From: Tetrapyrgos nigripes
Lineage: Eukaryota > Basidiomycota > Agaricomycetes > Agaricales > Campanellaceae
Direction: 5' to 3'
NCBI GenBank assembly: GCA_013368315.1
Contig: JAACJM010000025.1
Span: 496,001 to 560,000, forward strand
Length of the DNA: 64,000 nt
The first letter of the stretch is position 1; each line of letters opens with the position of its first letter. Under the pieces are notes generated by a model. The model ran no database searches. It saw only the letters and a list, made by a program, of their open reading frames with translations, and was not told where the DNA came from. The position numbers were made by a program, and so were the translations under genes. Shown in pieces: positions 10,948 through 20,338 of the stretch.

Positions 10948-12231
10948 ATGTCTTTCGGAAAATCCATAACTCTCAAAGACGGCAACAAGATCCCCCAGAT
11001 TGGTCTTGGGACATGGCTCGCTGAGCCTGGTGAAGTCGAGAAAGCCGTGAGTTGTTGGTTCTGCCTGCCTGTTCCCCTTAATGAACTGGCGTTTTTGACG
11101 CGTATTCATACCTCTCTCTTTCTGACTTACAGGTCGAAATTGCTGTCCGCCATGGCTACCGCCATCTTGATCTCGCCATGTGCTATGAGAACCAAGAAGA
11201 AGTCGGAAAAGCTCTCAAGAAAGTCGTTCCCTCCGTTGTCAAGCGCGAAGACCTCTGGCTCACTTCCAAATTATGGAATACATGTCACCGACCCGATCTA
11301 GTAGAGAAGGAGTTGGATTTGACATTGAAGCAGTTGGGTGTTGAATATCTTGATTTGTATCGTGAGTGATCCTGGTGACATGCGTGTGGGCCGTTTTGTA
11401 GGGAGTAGTAACGTTGACTGACGCTGCACTACAGTCATGCACTGGCCCGTCGCCTTCCAACCCCAGACTCCAGGACAGAACTTGATGCCTGAGGATCCCA
11501 ACAACAAAAGTTATGTTGCACTCGACATGGACACTTCTATCGTTGAGACTTGGAAAGCGATGATTGCCCTTCCCAAGTCTAAAGTCAAATCCGTCGGCGT
11601 GTCCAACTTTACCATCGACCATATCGAGGCCGTCATCAAGGCTACTGGTGCTGTTCCTGTAAGCATATCGTTACTTTTCGTTTTGGTTTGGTGGACTGTT
11701 AACTGACATGATACTCCAGGCTTTCAACCAAGTTGAAACTCACCCTCTTCTCCCTCAAGACGATCTAGTCAAGTACTGCAAGGAGAAGGGGATTCAGATC
11801 ACTGCTTACAGTCCCTTGGGTAACAACAGTATGTTCGATTCCGTGACATCTCTCTACGCGTTTTTACTGACAAGTACTCTCTTGCACTTCGCGCAGTGGT
11901 CGGCAAACCCAAACTCACCGAAAACTCTCATATGGAGTCCGTTGCCAAGAAACTCAACGCCACTCCTGCTCAGGTGGCCATCGCCTGGGGTACCTACCGA
12001 GGATACGCTGTCATTCCTAAATCCGTGAACGAAGAAAGGATCAAGCAAAACTTCCAGCAGATTGAGTTGTCGAAGGAGGATTATGAGGAGATTTCAAAGG
12101 TTATAGGAGATGGAAAGGCTAGAACGAGGTTTAACATTCCGTATGCCTACTATCAGCCCAAGTGGGATATTAACATTTATGGAGAGGAGGAGGAGAAGGG
12201 GGCGAAGCATACGATTAACCTTGGGGTTTGA
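10948..12231 (+). CDS. aldo-keto reductase, copy 1
   Basis: NAD(P)H-dependent carbonyl reductase of the AKR superfamily, closest in style to fungal glycerol/xylose-reductase-type enzymes; the exact substrate cannot be told. Exons 10948-11046, 11133-11361, 11435-11658, 11720-11828 and 11897-12231 give 331 aa. The catalytic tetrad is visible: Asp46 (HLDLA), Tyr51 (CYENQ), Lys79 (TSKLW) and His112 (LMHWP). [17 protein letters not shown] and the cofactor loop [14 protein letters not shown] are present. It lacks one intron that its tandem paralogue has in the middle of exon 3 (before VKSVG). A TATA box sits 57 bases upstream. The gene appears intact. Confidence 0.92.
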
Positions 12232-12703
12232 GGATCTAGATTGCAGACTGTATAACTCGTAAACTACCTTGTAGCGATTAGAGAATTCTGTAGAAGTATG
12301 TACCATTAATCCTGGTCTCTCACCCATACGTTGGAGCTTCGGGAGCTGCAGACTGTACACGTCGCTCAAAAATCGGGAACGACGTCATTTCCGGGATCCT
12401 CATTTTCGAAGGAATTGATTCACCCCCTATTTATGTACTGCATGTGCATACCTTTTTTGCCAGAAGAACTTGCGTCAAGAATTTCAAAGGTTCTCTACGA
12501 AACTTCTACACAGGCCATCTGTCCACGTAATATGCTGGGGGCAAGGGCTGGCAAGGGCAACAATCGGGGTGCCAAAAAGTCACAAATTAAATTTGATAAT
12601 ATTACACCGAGTGGTTGCATCATCTTTCATCATCGACGTTCCTCGCTCCGGGGTATAAAGACCCTGGCTTTATCGATGGCGGGTTGAGAACCCAACCACC
12701 ACC
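12232..12703. other. spacer between tandem aldo-keto reductases
   Basis: Holds the terminator region of copy 1 and the promoter of copy 2, including GCATCATCTTTCATCATCG near 12617 and the TATA box at 12654. No gene seen. Confidence 0.4.
12654..12660 (+). promoter_or_regulatory. TATA box of aldo-keto reductase 2
   Basis: TATAAAG lies 44 bases before the last base preceding the ATG region at 12704 (about -50), matching the arrangement in front of copy 1. Confidence 0.6.
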
Positions 12704-13994
12704 ATGTCTTTTGCAAAATCCCTCACTCTCAATAACGGTCAATCCCTCCACCAGATCGGTCTCGGAACATGGCTTTCCGAGCCTCATGAAGTCGAGAACG
12801 CTGTGAGTACATCTTCCTCGACGCGTCGTTCACCCACTGACCCTTCTCAAACGCGTCTGTAGGTCGAAATCGCCGTCAGGAACGGTTACCGCCACCTCGA
12901 TCTCGCCATGGTCTACCAAAACCAGGACGAAGTCGGACGCGCACTCAAAAAAGTCATCCCCTCCGTTGTCAAGCGTGAAGAGCTCTGGATCACCTCCAAG
13001 CTCTGGAACTCATCTCATCAACCTGATCAAGTTGAGAAGGAGTTGGACGAGACCCTCAAGCAGTTGGAGCTGGAGTACCTTGATTTGTACCGTACGTCCT
13101 GACTGGGTATATGCACGTCGATTGACTGACCTCTTATCTTACAGTCATTCACTGGCCCGTCTCCTTCAAGCCTGGAACTCCCGGAAAGGACCTCTTCCCT
13201 CCAGACTCCCAGGAGGGCTACGTTGCTCTCGATTCGCAGACTTCTATCGCTGACACTTGGAAGGCAGTGAATGCTCTGCCCAAGTCTAAGGTAAGACCTT
13301 GAACCGTTCGTATCCCCTGTTCCTATTGATTGACGCGTCGTCTTGAACAGGTAAAATCCGTCGGTGTCTCCAACTTCACCATCGAACAGCTCGAGGCTAT
13401 CATCAAGGCCACTGGCGTCGTTCCCGTGAGTATATGCACGTTTCTTGAAATGATATTTGTACTAAGGTCAATTCCTCTAGGCCGTCAACCAGATTGAAGC
13501 CCACCCTCTTCTCCCTCAAGACGATCTCGTCAAATATTGCAAGGAGAAGGGTATCCACATCACTGCTTACAGTCCTTTGGGCAACAACTGTACGTCCAGT
13601 TGTTTTGCAACTTCTTTCTTCGTGCATATCAGCTAACAACATCGTTGTTCCTTCCACAGTGGTCGGCAGACCCAAACTCACCGACTACCCTCAAATCCAA
13701 TCTGTCGCCAAGAGACTCAAGGCCACTCCCGCTCAAGTCCTCATCGCATGGGGCGTCTACCGCGGCTACTCCGTCATCCCCAAATCCGTCCAAGAAGAAC
13801 GTATCAAATCCAACTTCCAACAAGTCGAGTTATCGAAAGAGGATTATGAAGAGGTGTCCAAGGTTATTGGAGATGGTGCCAAGGATAGGACGAGGTTTAA
13901 CATTCCTTACAACTATAATCCCAAGTGGGATATCGATATCTTTGGGGAGCCGGAGGAGAAGGGCGCAAAGAACAAGGTCAATCTTGGTGTTTGA
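12704..13994 (+). CDS. aldo-keto reductase, copy 2
   Basis: Tandem paralogue of the preceding gene, 330 aa. Exons 12704-12802, 12863-13091, 13145-13290, 13351-13425, 13481-13589 and 13660-13994 are all in phase. The catalytic tetrad is Asp46 (HLDLA), Tyr51 (VYQNQ), Lys79 (TSKLW) and His112 (LIHWP); the cofactor loop is [14 protein letters not shown]. It carries an extra phase-0 intron (13291-13350) that splits the region matching exon 3 of copy 1. First and last exons have the same lengths as in copy 1. A fragment of a third related gene lies at 59.65-59.88 kb on the minus strand. Confidence 0.92.
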
Positions 13995-14833
13995 AGCTCC
14001 AAGTCTTGGGTAGTCGTAAACGGTGTACGTTGAGAATAAGTAGGCAAAGCAGTAAAAAGAATGTAACCATATATATAATGCGTACGCGTTTTTTCTTGTC
14101 TCTACTTGTGTCTTTTGCACTTCCAAACAGCACCGTTTTTCGACGTGGAATCTCAGTTACAAATTTTCACCATCGCAGAGTAAATTCCTAAGTAGACAGT
14201 CTCTGAGATCTGAGATATCAAATAAAAGCATGTATTGCAAAATATGGAGTCCGTCGATAATTTATTGAGGGAGCTACACGATGAAAATCGACGTTTAGTT
14301 CACTTCAAAAATAGTCGTCAGAATAATGTACTGACCAACCCTCGGATTTGCCGTCCGCAACGACTCCAGCGCATCGTGGTTCTTCGTGTTTTGTTCCGGA
14401 TACATTTCTTTGGATGACATTTGATTTTCAGGCCTGTAGGGACCCAACTTGACCGGGTTATAGGCGGAGTGGACGCGTCCATTCCGTCGACGTAATTCGG
14501 TAGGGCCCTTTCCACGATCAGGTGATTGCATTCCGTCTGTCCATGATATTGATACTATGATAGCAACTTGAGTTCTTCCACGATTAGTACCACTATTTCC
14601 CTGTGACCTAATTTGGTGCATAAAACTCCTCCTGTTCAACTCTAATTAATTTGCCTCACTCTTTTTCTTGTACTGGACTGTTATTGCGGCCCTTCCAGTC
14701 TGTGGATTTCGGAATCTGCGGTTTCAAGAATGATTTCTTGTGAGTGTCTTCGTTCTCTTTTTACTCGACGTATTGACTGCAAACCCTTTTAAGTTTTCTC
14801 ACTGCTGAGCTGGCTACTACCTTGCAGCATCAG
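13995..14833. other. intergenic region, no supported gene
   Basis: A 114-codon minus-strand open frame (14295-14639) exists but begins at a non-ATG codon and shows no family feature I recognise. A 23-bp motif at 14074 recurs at 17779. The upstream exon of the APH-like gene should lie near 14730-14833 but I could not fix it in phase. Confidence 0.3.
14074..14096. repeat. 23-bp repeated motif, copy 1
   Basis: Begins TATAATGCGTACGCGTTTTT with a GCGTACGC palindrome. An identical 23-bp copy lies at 17779-17801, and both are followed by similar TC/GT-rich sequence. Confidence 0.6.
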
Positions 14834-15611
14834 ACTTCGACTGTATCGTCTACTCTCCTTCCCGAAGCCACGCCCGGGTTACGGAGATCTCGATCCTAAA
14901 TTGCGTATCTTTCGGTTTGGAATCCCTCTCGTTTTGAAAGAGTCCGAGCGAACAGTCAGTACTGAAGCGGATGCTCTCCTCTTCCTGAACGAAGCTGTAC
15001 CCCAACTCCCCATTCCCAAACTCGTAGACTCTTTTCAGCTCGCTGAACGCACCTATACCCTCATGTCCAAACTTCCCGGTCGCCAACTAGAGGAATTGCC
15101 CGAGCTTAGTCCAGGTGAAATGAAGGAAGTTGCAGACGATATTATCTCTATAGTCAACGACCTTTGGAGCATCCAGCAGCCTTCTTCAATCCAAGGGCAG
15201 GTCATGGTCAGCGCGAGTGGACATGGGCTCCCGCACCCCGGCCTCTTTCTTGAACGGCTCGGTGAACCACAGGGATCAATTTCCCAGTGCTATAAGCAAG
15301 TATCCCTGTACTGGGACAGCCATCCTGACGTATTGAAGAAACCCGTCCTGAAAGATTCCGTTGTGTGGACACATACAGACCTGGCAATGCGGAACGTCAT
15401 GGTTCAGAATGGGCGGGTGACGGGAATTGTTGACTGGGAAGACGCTGGATGGTATCCCCGTCACTGGCTCCTTCACGGCCTGCGCACGCCTAGGATGAGC
15501 TGTATGGGGATATGGGTCAGGTACTGGATCAACGAGTACCGGTTCGATGACCCAGTGGAGGAGGCTTATAAGGCGTCGTTATCATTGCTCACATGTCGCC
15601 TCGCTTACTAA
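14834..15611 (+). CDS. APH/choline-kinase-like phosphotransferase (5' end unresolved)
   Basis: Continuous reading frame from an acceptor-like CAG at 14831-14833 to the stop at 15609-15611. The start codon must lie in an upstream exon not resolved here. The protein shows the phosphotransferase catalytic core of the fungal APH (PF01636) family: TEADALLFL near the N-terminus, then VVWTHTDLAMRNVMVQNG with the catalytic Asp and metal-binding Asn (HxDxxxxN), followed by TGIVDWEDAGWYPRHW with the second metal-binding Asp. These genes are numerous in Agaricomycetes and their substrates are mostly unknown. The last 30 residues after the PRHW motif look irregular, so the 3' end may use a further splice. 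No lesion seen in the core. Confidence 0.75.
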
Positions 15612-15834
15612 ACTGATGTAGGCGAATCTCTGCTGACTATCATTGGCTCGTTTTTTCCTGTAGGAATGCTCATATACAGATCAAAATAGCGTAGCTAAAC
15701 AATCAGAACCCCAGTTTGACGCTATGGAACAGACAATCGGAAAGCATGTGCATGTACAACGAGTCGGCTACTAGGGTTATCAACTATTCAGGCCTTCAGG
15801 CTTCATAAACAACATTACTCACTGTTTACATGGC

Positions 15835-16413
15835 TTACGCGTCCTCTACTACACAGGTGAAGCTTCTTCCCCAGAGATGACACATTGCCAGCTCATTGCT
15901 CTGCTCCGTGCTACGCTTCTTCACCCGCCACTCGATCTCCTGAGCTCGCTCTTGCGAAATTAGCTCAGTCATTATATGCGCAATCCAAGTCCTGCATGTG
16001 ATTCCATGGGCACGGTTCAACTCGGCCCTGCTGTATGATTCTGGGAAGATCTTCTCGCAAACCTTGCGGAAGCCAGCAACAGCTGGTGGAACGAAGCTGG
16101 CCACTCTGAAGTAACCAAGAATATAGCTGCCCTTGGTGAACGCGCGCGCGCCTTGTGGCAGGTAATTGCTCACGTAATCCTCGCGACCGTTGTAATCAGG
16201 GGTGATAGCCGCCCAGTGGTGGCGAGTACAACCTCCAGCCGAGTCAACGTACACCAAGGACCAGTGAAATTTATTGCCGACTAGAGGGACTGTGGCAACA
16301 TATAAGGAGTTCGGTTGAAGCTGCATCAGCGGAGCATAGTTTTGCGCCATCTGAGCGATCGGCAATGTTGAGAAGAAGCCTTCAAAAGTGTAACAGGACT
16401 GATATCCACTCAC
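15835..16413 (-). CDS. uncharacterised fungal protein
   Basis: Open frame of up to 192 codons ending at 15835. The frame begins at GTG (16413); the first ATG in frame is at 16350 (MAQNYAPLMQL), so the true start is either that ATG or an upstream exon joined near 16390. The middle reads LVGNKFHWSLVYVDSAGG, then YILGYFRVASF and HGITCRTWIAHIM. The HW core followed by a CxTW-type block resembles a group of uncharacterised Agaricomycete proteins that I cannot name with confidence. No signal peptide or membrane segment is evident. No function is proposed. Confidence 0.5.
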   Translation of the reverse strand: MSGYQSCYTFEGFFSTLPIAQMAQNYAPLMQLQPNSLYVATVPLVGNKFHWSLVYVDSAGGCTRHHWAAITPDYNGREDYVSNYLPQGARAFTKGSYILGYFRVASFVPPAVAGFRKVCEKIFPESYSRAELNRAHGITCRTWIAHIMTELISQERAQEIEWRVKKRSTEQSNELAMCHLWGRSFTCVVEDA

Positions 16414-18157
16414 CGCAGTTGCTTGAAGGAGAACTTCGTTTCAAGAGGAATCACTTATGTGAGGAAGCTGCTGAGGCTCATGATGGGTTTTATGTAGGCC
16501 ACTCAGGTAGGGATCGCTGAAACAAGATGATAGAAATAACCAAAAGGGCAGTGGTTGTAGGTGCCACAACATATGTGATATCTCTGTATCTTTTGTTCTC
16601 TACTCATATGCACTCACTTTGACTCGTTTCCAAGGTGCCTACGAAGATCAAAAAAGATTCTTGGGACTACAAGAAAGTATACGAGCACGAGGTTGGTACG
16701 TATCTCAGATCTGTGGACACACAGATTCCTCGCCTTTGAACTGAGCCAGGCCAAAAGGGTACTAACTACTGTTCAGATTGACGCCAATGTGACCGATCCA
16801 GCGAATATTATTCCCCACGGATTATGCGCCTTGCTTCATTTGGCATAGTCCACCTAGGTACAAGTACTACCCACTCCGCGTCACTGTTATTTTCTTGACT
16901 CAGCGGGGAAACAAATGCTTCTCCAGCAGCTCTACTAGTCTTGGAGCGAGAGAATCCAATAGGATCTGTTATTTGCGGATGATATCTGAAGTTGAGGTCC
17001 AAAGTTGATGCGGCTTCATGGTCGTAGTAAAATAAGAGTGTATTTCGTCGCCTACACTCATGAAAATTCTAATTTACGCTGTGTACACGTTCGCACACCT
17101 GAAATTTGTCGTCTTCGTGTATGTGCTCAAATCTAAGGCTGGACTTGCTATTACTGGTTCAGAAAAGAGCAAAGATTCCTGTTCTTGTTCTCTTTGAAGA
17201 GGCATCACAAGACCGCGCCAACCCCTGAAGCCTGCAATCAAGCAACGAGTTCAAGGAGATATCTATCTATAGATTCGACGCAAGTTGGTCCCTCTACATA
17301 TTATCTGATCGCCATCTGACAGAACTCGTACTCTCAGCAGCAAATCTACGAATACATTTTTTCGTCCGAGTCATTGACAAGTCTCGTTCAGTTGCACTGC
17401 ACTAAGATTGCCAATTGTAAATTACACCGCTCCGGAAAAGGGTTCCGCGCAAGCGCAGGTACTGTCCGTGGTGCCGTTGAGGCACAGCGGGTACTCGGTA
17501 GCATCAGTGGGGGTGAGGTCCAGGGACAATCCACGTTCCCTGGGTAGACCGTCCACCTAGAGGCTAGCATACCGGAAGACGTTAAGCTACACTACTAAAT
17601 CAATGTCCTCAACCTCCTTCCGACTGCTCATCCAAATCCCTAATCCTTCCATAAACCAAACACTTCATGAATAAACCTAGTTGTGTCTGGAACCAATTAT
17701 CCCAATTGAAAATCTATGACTTCAGGAGCTCGAATGCATAGTTGTTTGAGCGAGTAATGTAAGGGTCAAGGTTCAACTTATAATGCGTACGCGTTTTTTC
17801 TCGTGTCTGTTCGAGTCTTTGAGCTCACCCTCAGCTCCTACCGTGACTCGTAGTCAACAGGACGCTCGCCTGGCATTAAATTCAATCCTCGATTCCTGCT
17901 GGGGTCATGCAGTTGGGACATGATAAAGATTCTTCTTTCTCATTCTCACGAAAAGCAGGAATAGGGGCTCTAGGGCGGAAGCTGTTCCCGTAAGATCATG
18001 ATCGGTAGTGATTTCAAATTGGCGACTCAATGATCGATGATCGACGATCATGGGGATTTGCAATTTAATTGTTGATCTCCTCAGCCCCCCTGTCTTCCCT
18101 CCTTCCTTCTGTTCTAGACAAGGTGTAATGACTGTAACAGTGAAGTTCACCTACGAG
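16414..18157. other. gene-free region before tRNA-Ser
   Basis: About 1.7 kb with only short open frames and no conserved family. It holds the second copy of the 23-bp motif (17779-17801). Nothing else recognised. Confidence 0.35.
17779..17801. repeat. 23-bp repeated motif, copy 2
   Basis: Identical to the motif at 14074-14096 (TATAATGCGTACGCGTTTTT and three more bases). Confidence 0.6.
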
Positions 18158-18239
18158 GGCGCTATAGCCAAGTGGTTACGGCGACAGATTAGAAATCTGT
18201 TCCTCTTTGAGGGCGCAGGTTCGAATCCTGCTGGCGTCG
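18158..18239 (+). tRNA. tRNA-Ser(AGA), copy 1
   Basis: 82 nt with a long variable arm as in class II tRNA-Ser. The acceptor stem GGCGCTA pairs with TGGCGTC, with G as discriminator base. The anticodon loop TTAGAAA sits between ACAGA and TCTGT, with anticodon AGA at 18191-18193. The B box is GGTTCGAATCC. No intron. The sequence is identical to the gene at 49133-49214, while the flanks differ. Confidence 0.95.
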
Positions 18240-19033
18240 TCACCGGGTAATTTTCGTTTTGTAATTTCTGTTTGCACGGCTAGATTTTGGCCCTGACCTC
18301 GCACCCATGTACATGAAGTACACTGAAGCTGAAGCGGCGCCACTTCACAGTCTGCAATTCCTTTTCTCTACTCTACTTGAATTTTGAGTTGCCTTCCTCT
18401 ATTCTTCTTAGGTTCTAAATGACCAGGATTGTGACCGTCGTCGACAGGTCTCTCCACCACTTCTGACGTCGTTCGGCTATCTCACCGCCGCGTACGTTTA
18501 GCTGCAGACTGGCTTCATCATGGCGAAGAATAGCTGCGTTTTGTCTTCAAACACCTATATGGTCCCCTCCGCTGAGCATGAGGAGGAGGAGGATTATTCA
18601 CCGCACCACAAAAGCTATGTAAGTGTAACGAAATGTAGCTCTACGTGGACCCATTTGCTAGATGCTGGATGTACTCTAGTCTAAGTACTCTAGTATCATG
18701 TCAAATTATCAAGCTCGCATGCACACCCTGGGTATTTGATATTCGGAAGACCTTACACGGGGATGAGTGGACATTTCTCGAGCTGGCGTAAATCCTGAAT
18801 ATTTCCATAGGGTTTTTGTCAAGTCGACTTACTCCATGTAGGACCATTTTGAGGTCGAGCTTCTATGTGCAGTTATAGTAGGTGCACTCCGAACAAAAAT
18901 TCAAGATTTATGCTCACTCGTCCTAGCATTTCTCTTCAGCGTACTTTCCTATTTTGGCAACCTGACACAGCCCCGTGAGCCGTACACAATCAAAATTGTT
19001 AGTACCAGTACCCCTCTCGCACATAACTACATT
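18240..19033. other. spacer between tRNA-Ser and U6
   Basis: No protein gene recognised. It contains a diverged copy of a CCATATGG-type dispersed repeat (18829-18880) and the upstream region of U6. Confidence 0.35.
18829..18880 (+). repeat. dispersed repeat, diverged copy (18.8 kb)
   Basis: TTACTCCATGTAGGACC followed by TTTGAGGTCGAGC matches the better-preserved copy at 49474-49525 and the inverted copy at 45361-45408. In this copy the closing CCATATGG half is eroded. Confidence 0.45.
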
Positions 19034-19057
19034 GTCCCCTTCGGGGTGACATACGAA

Positions 19058-19088
<31 letters not shown>

Positions 19089-19153
19089 GGCCCCTGCACA
19101 AGGATGACACGCTTTCCCGGAGTGGTAGACCTACGGGTCTCAATATTTATTTT
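19034..19153 (+). ncRNA. U6 spliceosomal snRNA
   Basis: Catalytic core RNA of the spliceosome. It has a 5' stem-loop GTCCCCTTCGGGG, then AAATTGGAACGATACAGAGA with the invariant ACAGAGA box, AGATTAGCATGG with the AGC triad, and CCCCTGCACAAGGATGACAC for the internal stem-loop. The 3' end is taken near TATTTATTTTT (T run at 19150-19154), a Pol III terminator. No intron is present. Both ends are approximate to a few bases. A truncated relative lies at 56713-56790. Confidence 0.95.
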
Positions 19154-19359
19154 ATTCCTCGCGCCTTTTTAGATTGCCCGTGTTTTACAGGTGAATGAAG
19201 GGCAAAACTGTTCGTTAGTACATGCGCTACACTAGAAGGGCTCGAAGCCATCTCGTTATACACACAATCTCGTTTCTCTCTGCAACTGGCTTTATTCGAA
19301 TCCTCCGCTCATCGGTCACGGTACTTGACACTGCCGTTATTATTACTCATTAGCTGCCT

Positions 19360-20209
19360 ACATGGTTCACTGTTCCTTAGGTGCCTCCACTTTCTCAATA
19401 CTTATTACTCCGCAGAAAACAGTCATACCACTCCATGGCAAATGGCGCATAGTGAGTGGACGTCTGCTGTAATTCTGAATCAGCACTCGTTCACTAACAT
19501 ACGGTCCACAACACACTAGTCGGCGGGCTCGTTTCTCGTGGATTCGGCTTGACCTTCATAGAAGATACCGCCGTCACACCCGGCGTAATACACCGCAAGA
19601 CTTGGGCCTTTGGCAAGACTCCCAAATCGAACCTATCAAGTTGCTATCAAGCAACTCGTCGATTTCGCCCGTTCTCAAGGTCAGAGAATCGGAATTCAAG
19701 TAAGCAAAAGGGGATCCAGTTGTTTGGAATAGCTCACCTCTGATGCGTTCCTCCAAAGCTCGGCCATGCCGGTCGTAGAATTTCTGCTTCCGACTGCTTG
19801 GAAGATTTTGACGAGCCCAGCTGGGAAGAACGAAGATACGATTCGTCTCGTTTCCATCTTGGCCGACCACGGCGTCGACTTTCTGGACGTCTCATCAGCT
19901 GGCAACTCGATAAAACAGACGGTGAAGATCCTCGGAGCGCAACAGCTGTATTCTGCTGAGGTCAAGAGAGCTGTTGGCAATAAGATCCTTGTTGGAACTG
20001 TGGGAGACATAAAGTCTGGACTTCAGGCAGAGAAGTATCTTCAAGAAAACGTCGCAGATGCCGTTTTTGGGGTAAGATATGCTCAGAAGGAACCAGACGT
20101 TGTGTGGAAATTTGCAGAGGAACTGGGAATTAGTAGGATTCACGTTGCTCATCAAATTGGGTGGGGGTTAGCTCGAAGCAGTCGGCCAAGGTTGACGCTT
20201 GAAATTTGA
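19360..20209 (+). pseudogene. decayed Old Yellow Enzyme (NADH:flavin oxidoreductase) relic
   Basis: Remains of an OYE-family flavin oxidoreductase, recognised by side-by-side comparison with the second copy at 57130-59566. It lacks the first exon. It reads GTGCCTCCACTTTCTCAATAC, matching VPSLAQY, but an insertion shifts the frame before the ENGH segment. The next exon (from about 19520) keeps GLVSRGFGLTFIEDTAVTP, then loses frame. The whole TIM-barrel middle, including the substrate-binding His-Asn pair, is deleted: about 19700-19770 jumps to the ISASDCLE segment, where an extra G (AGCTGGGAAG) shifts the frame again. The last 110 codons (LADHGVDFLDVSSAGNS to the end) remain open. It lies directly downstream of U6, as copy 2 lies downstream of the U6 fragment. 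Confidence 0.85.
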
Positions 20210-20338
20210 AAGCAGGTTCGAGAGCATATTAAATTATAGACAGAGATACTAGAACATAGAATAGCAATTCCTGCCAAGAAGTCAGTGTCAAGGTACCGCA
20301 TGGCATCAAGAAATCCGACACAAGTAGGTTTGATTTCG

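Noticed and set aside
14295..14639. 114-codon minus-strand frame
   Set aside because: It opens at a non-ATG codon, has no recognised domain and no exon partner.
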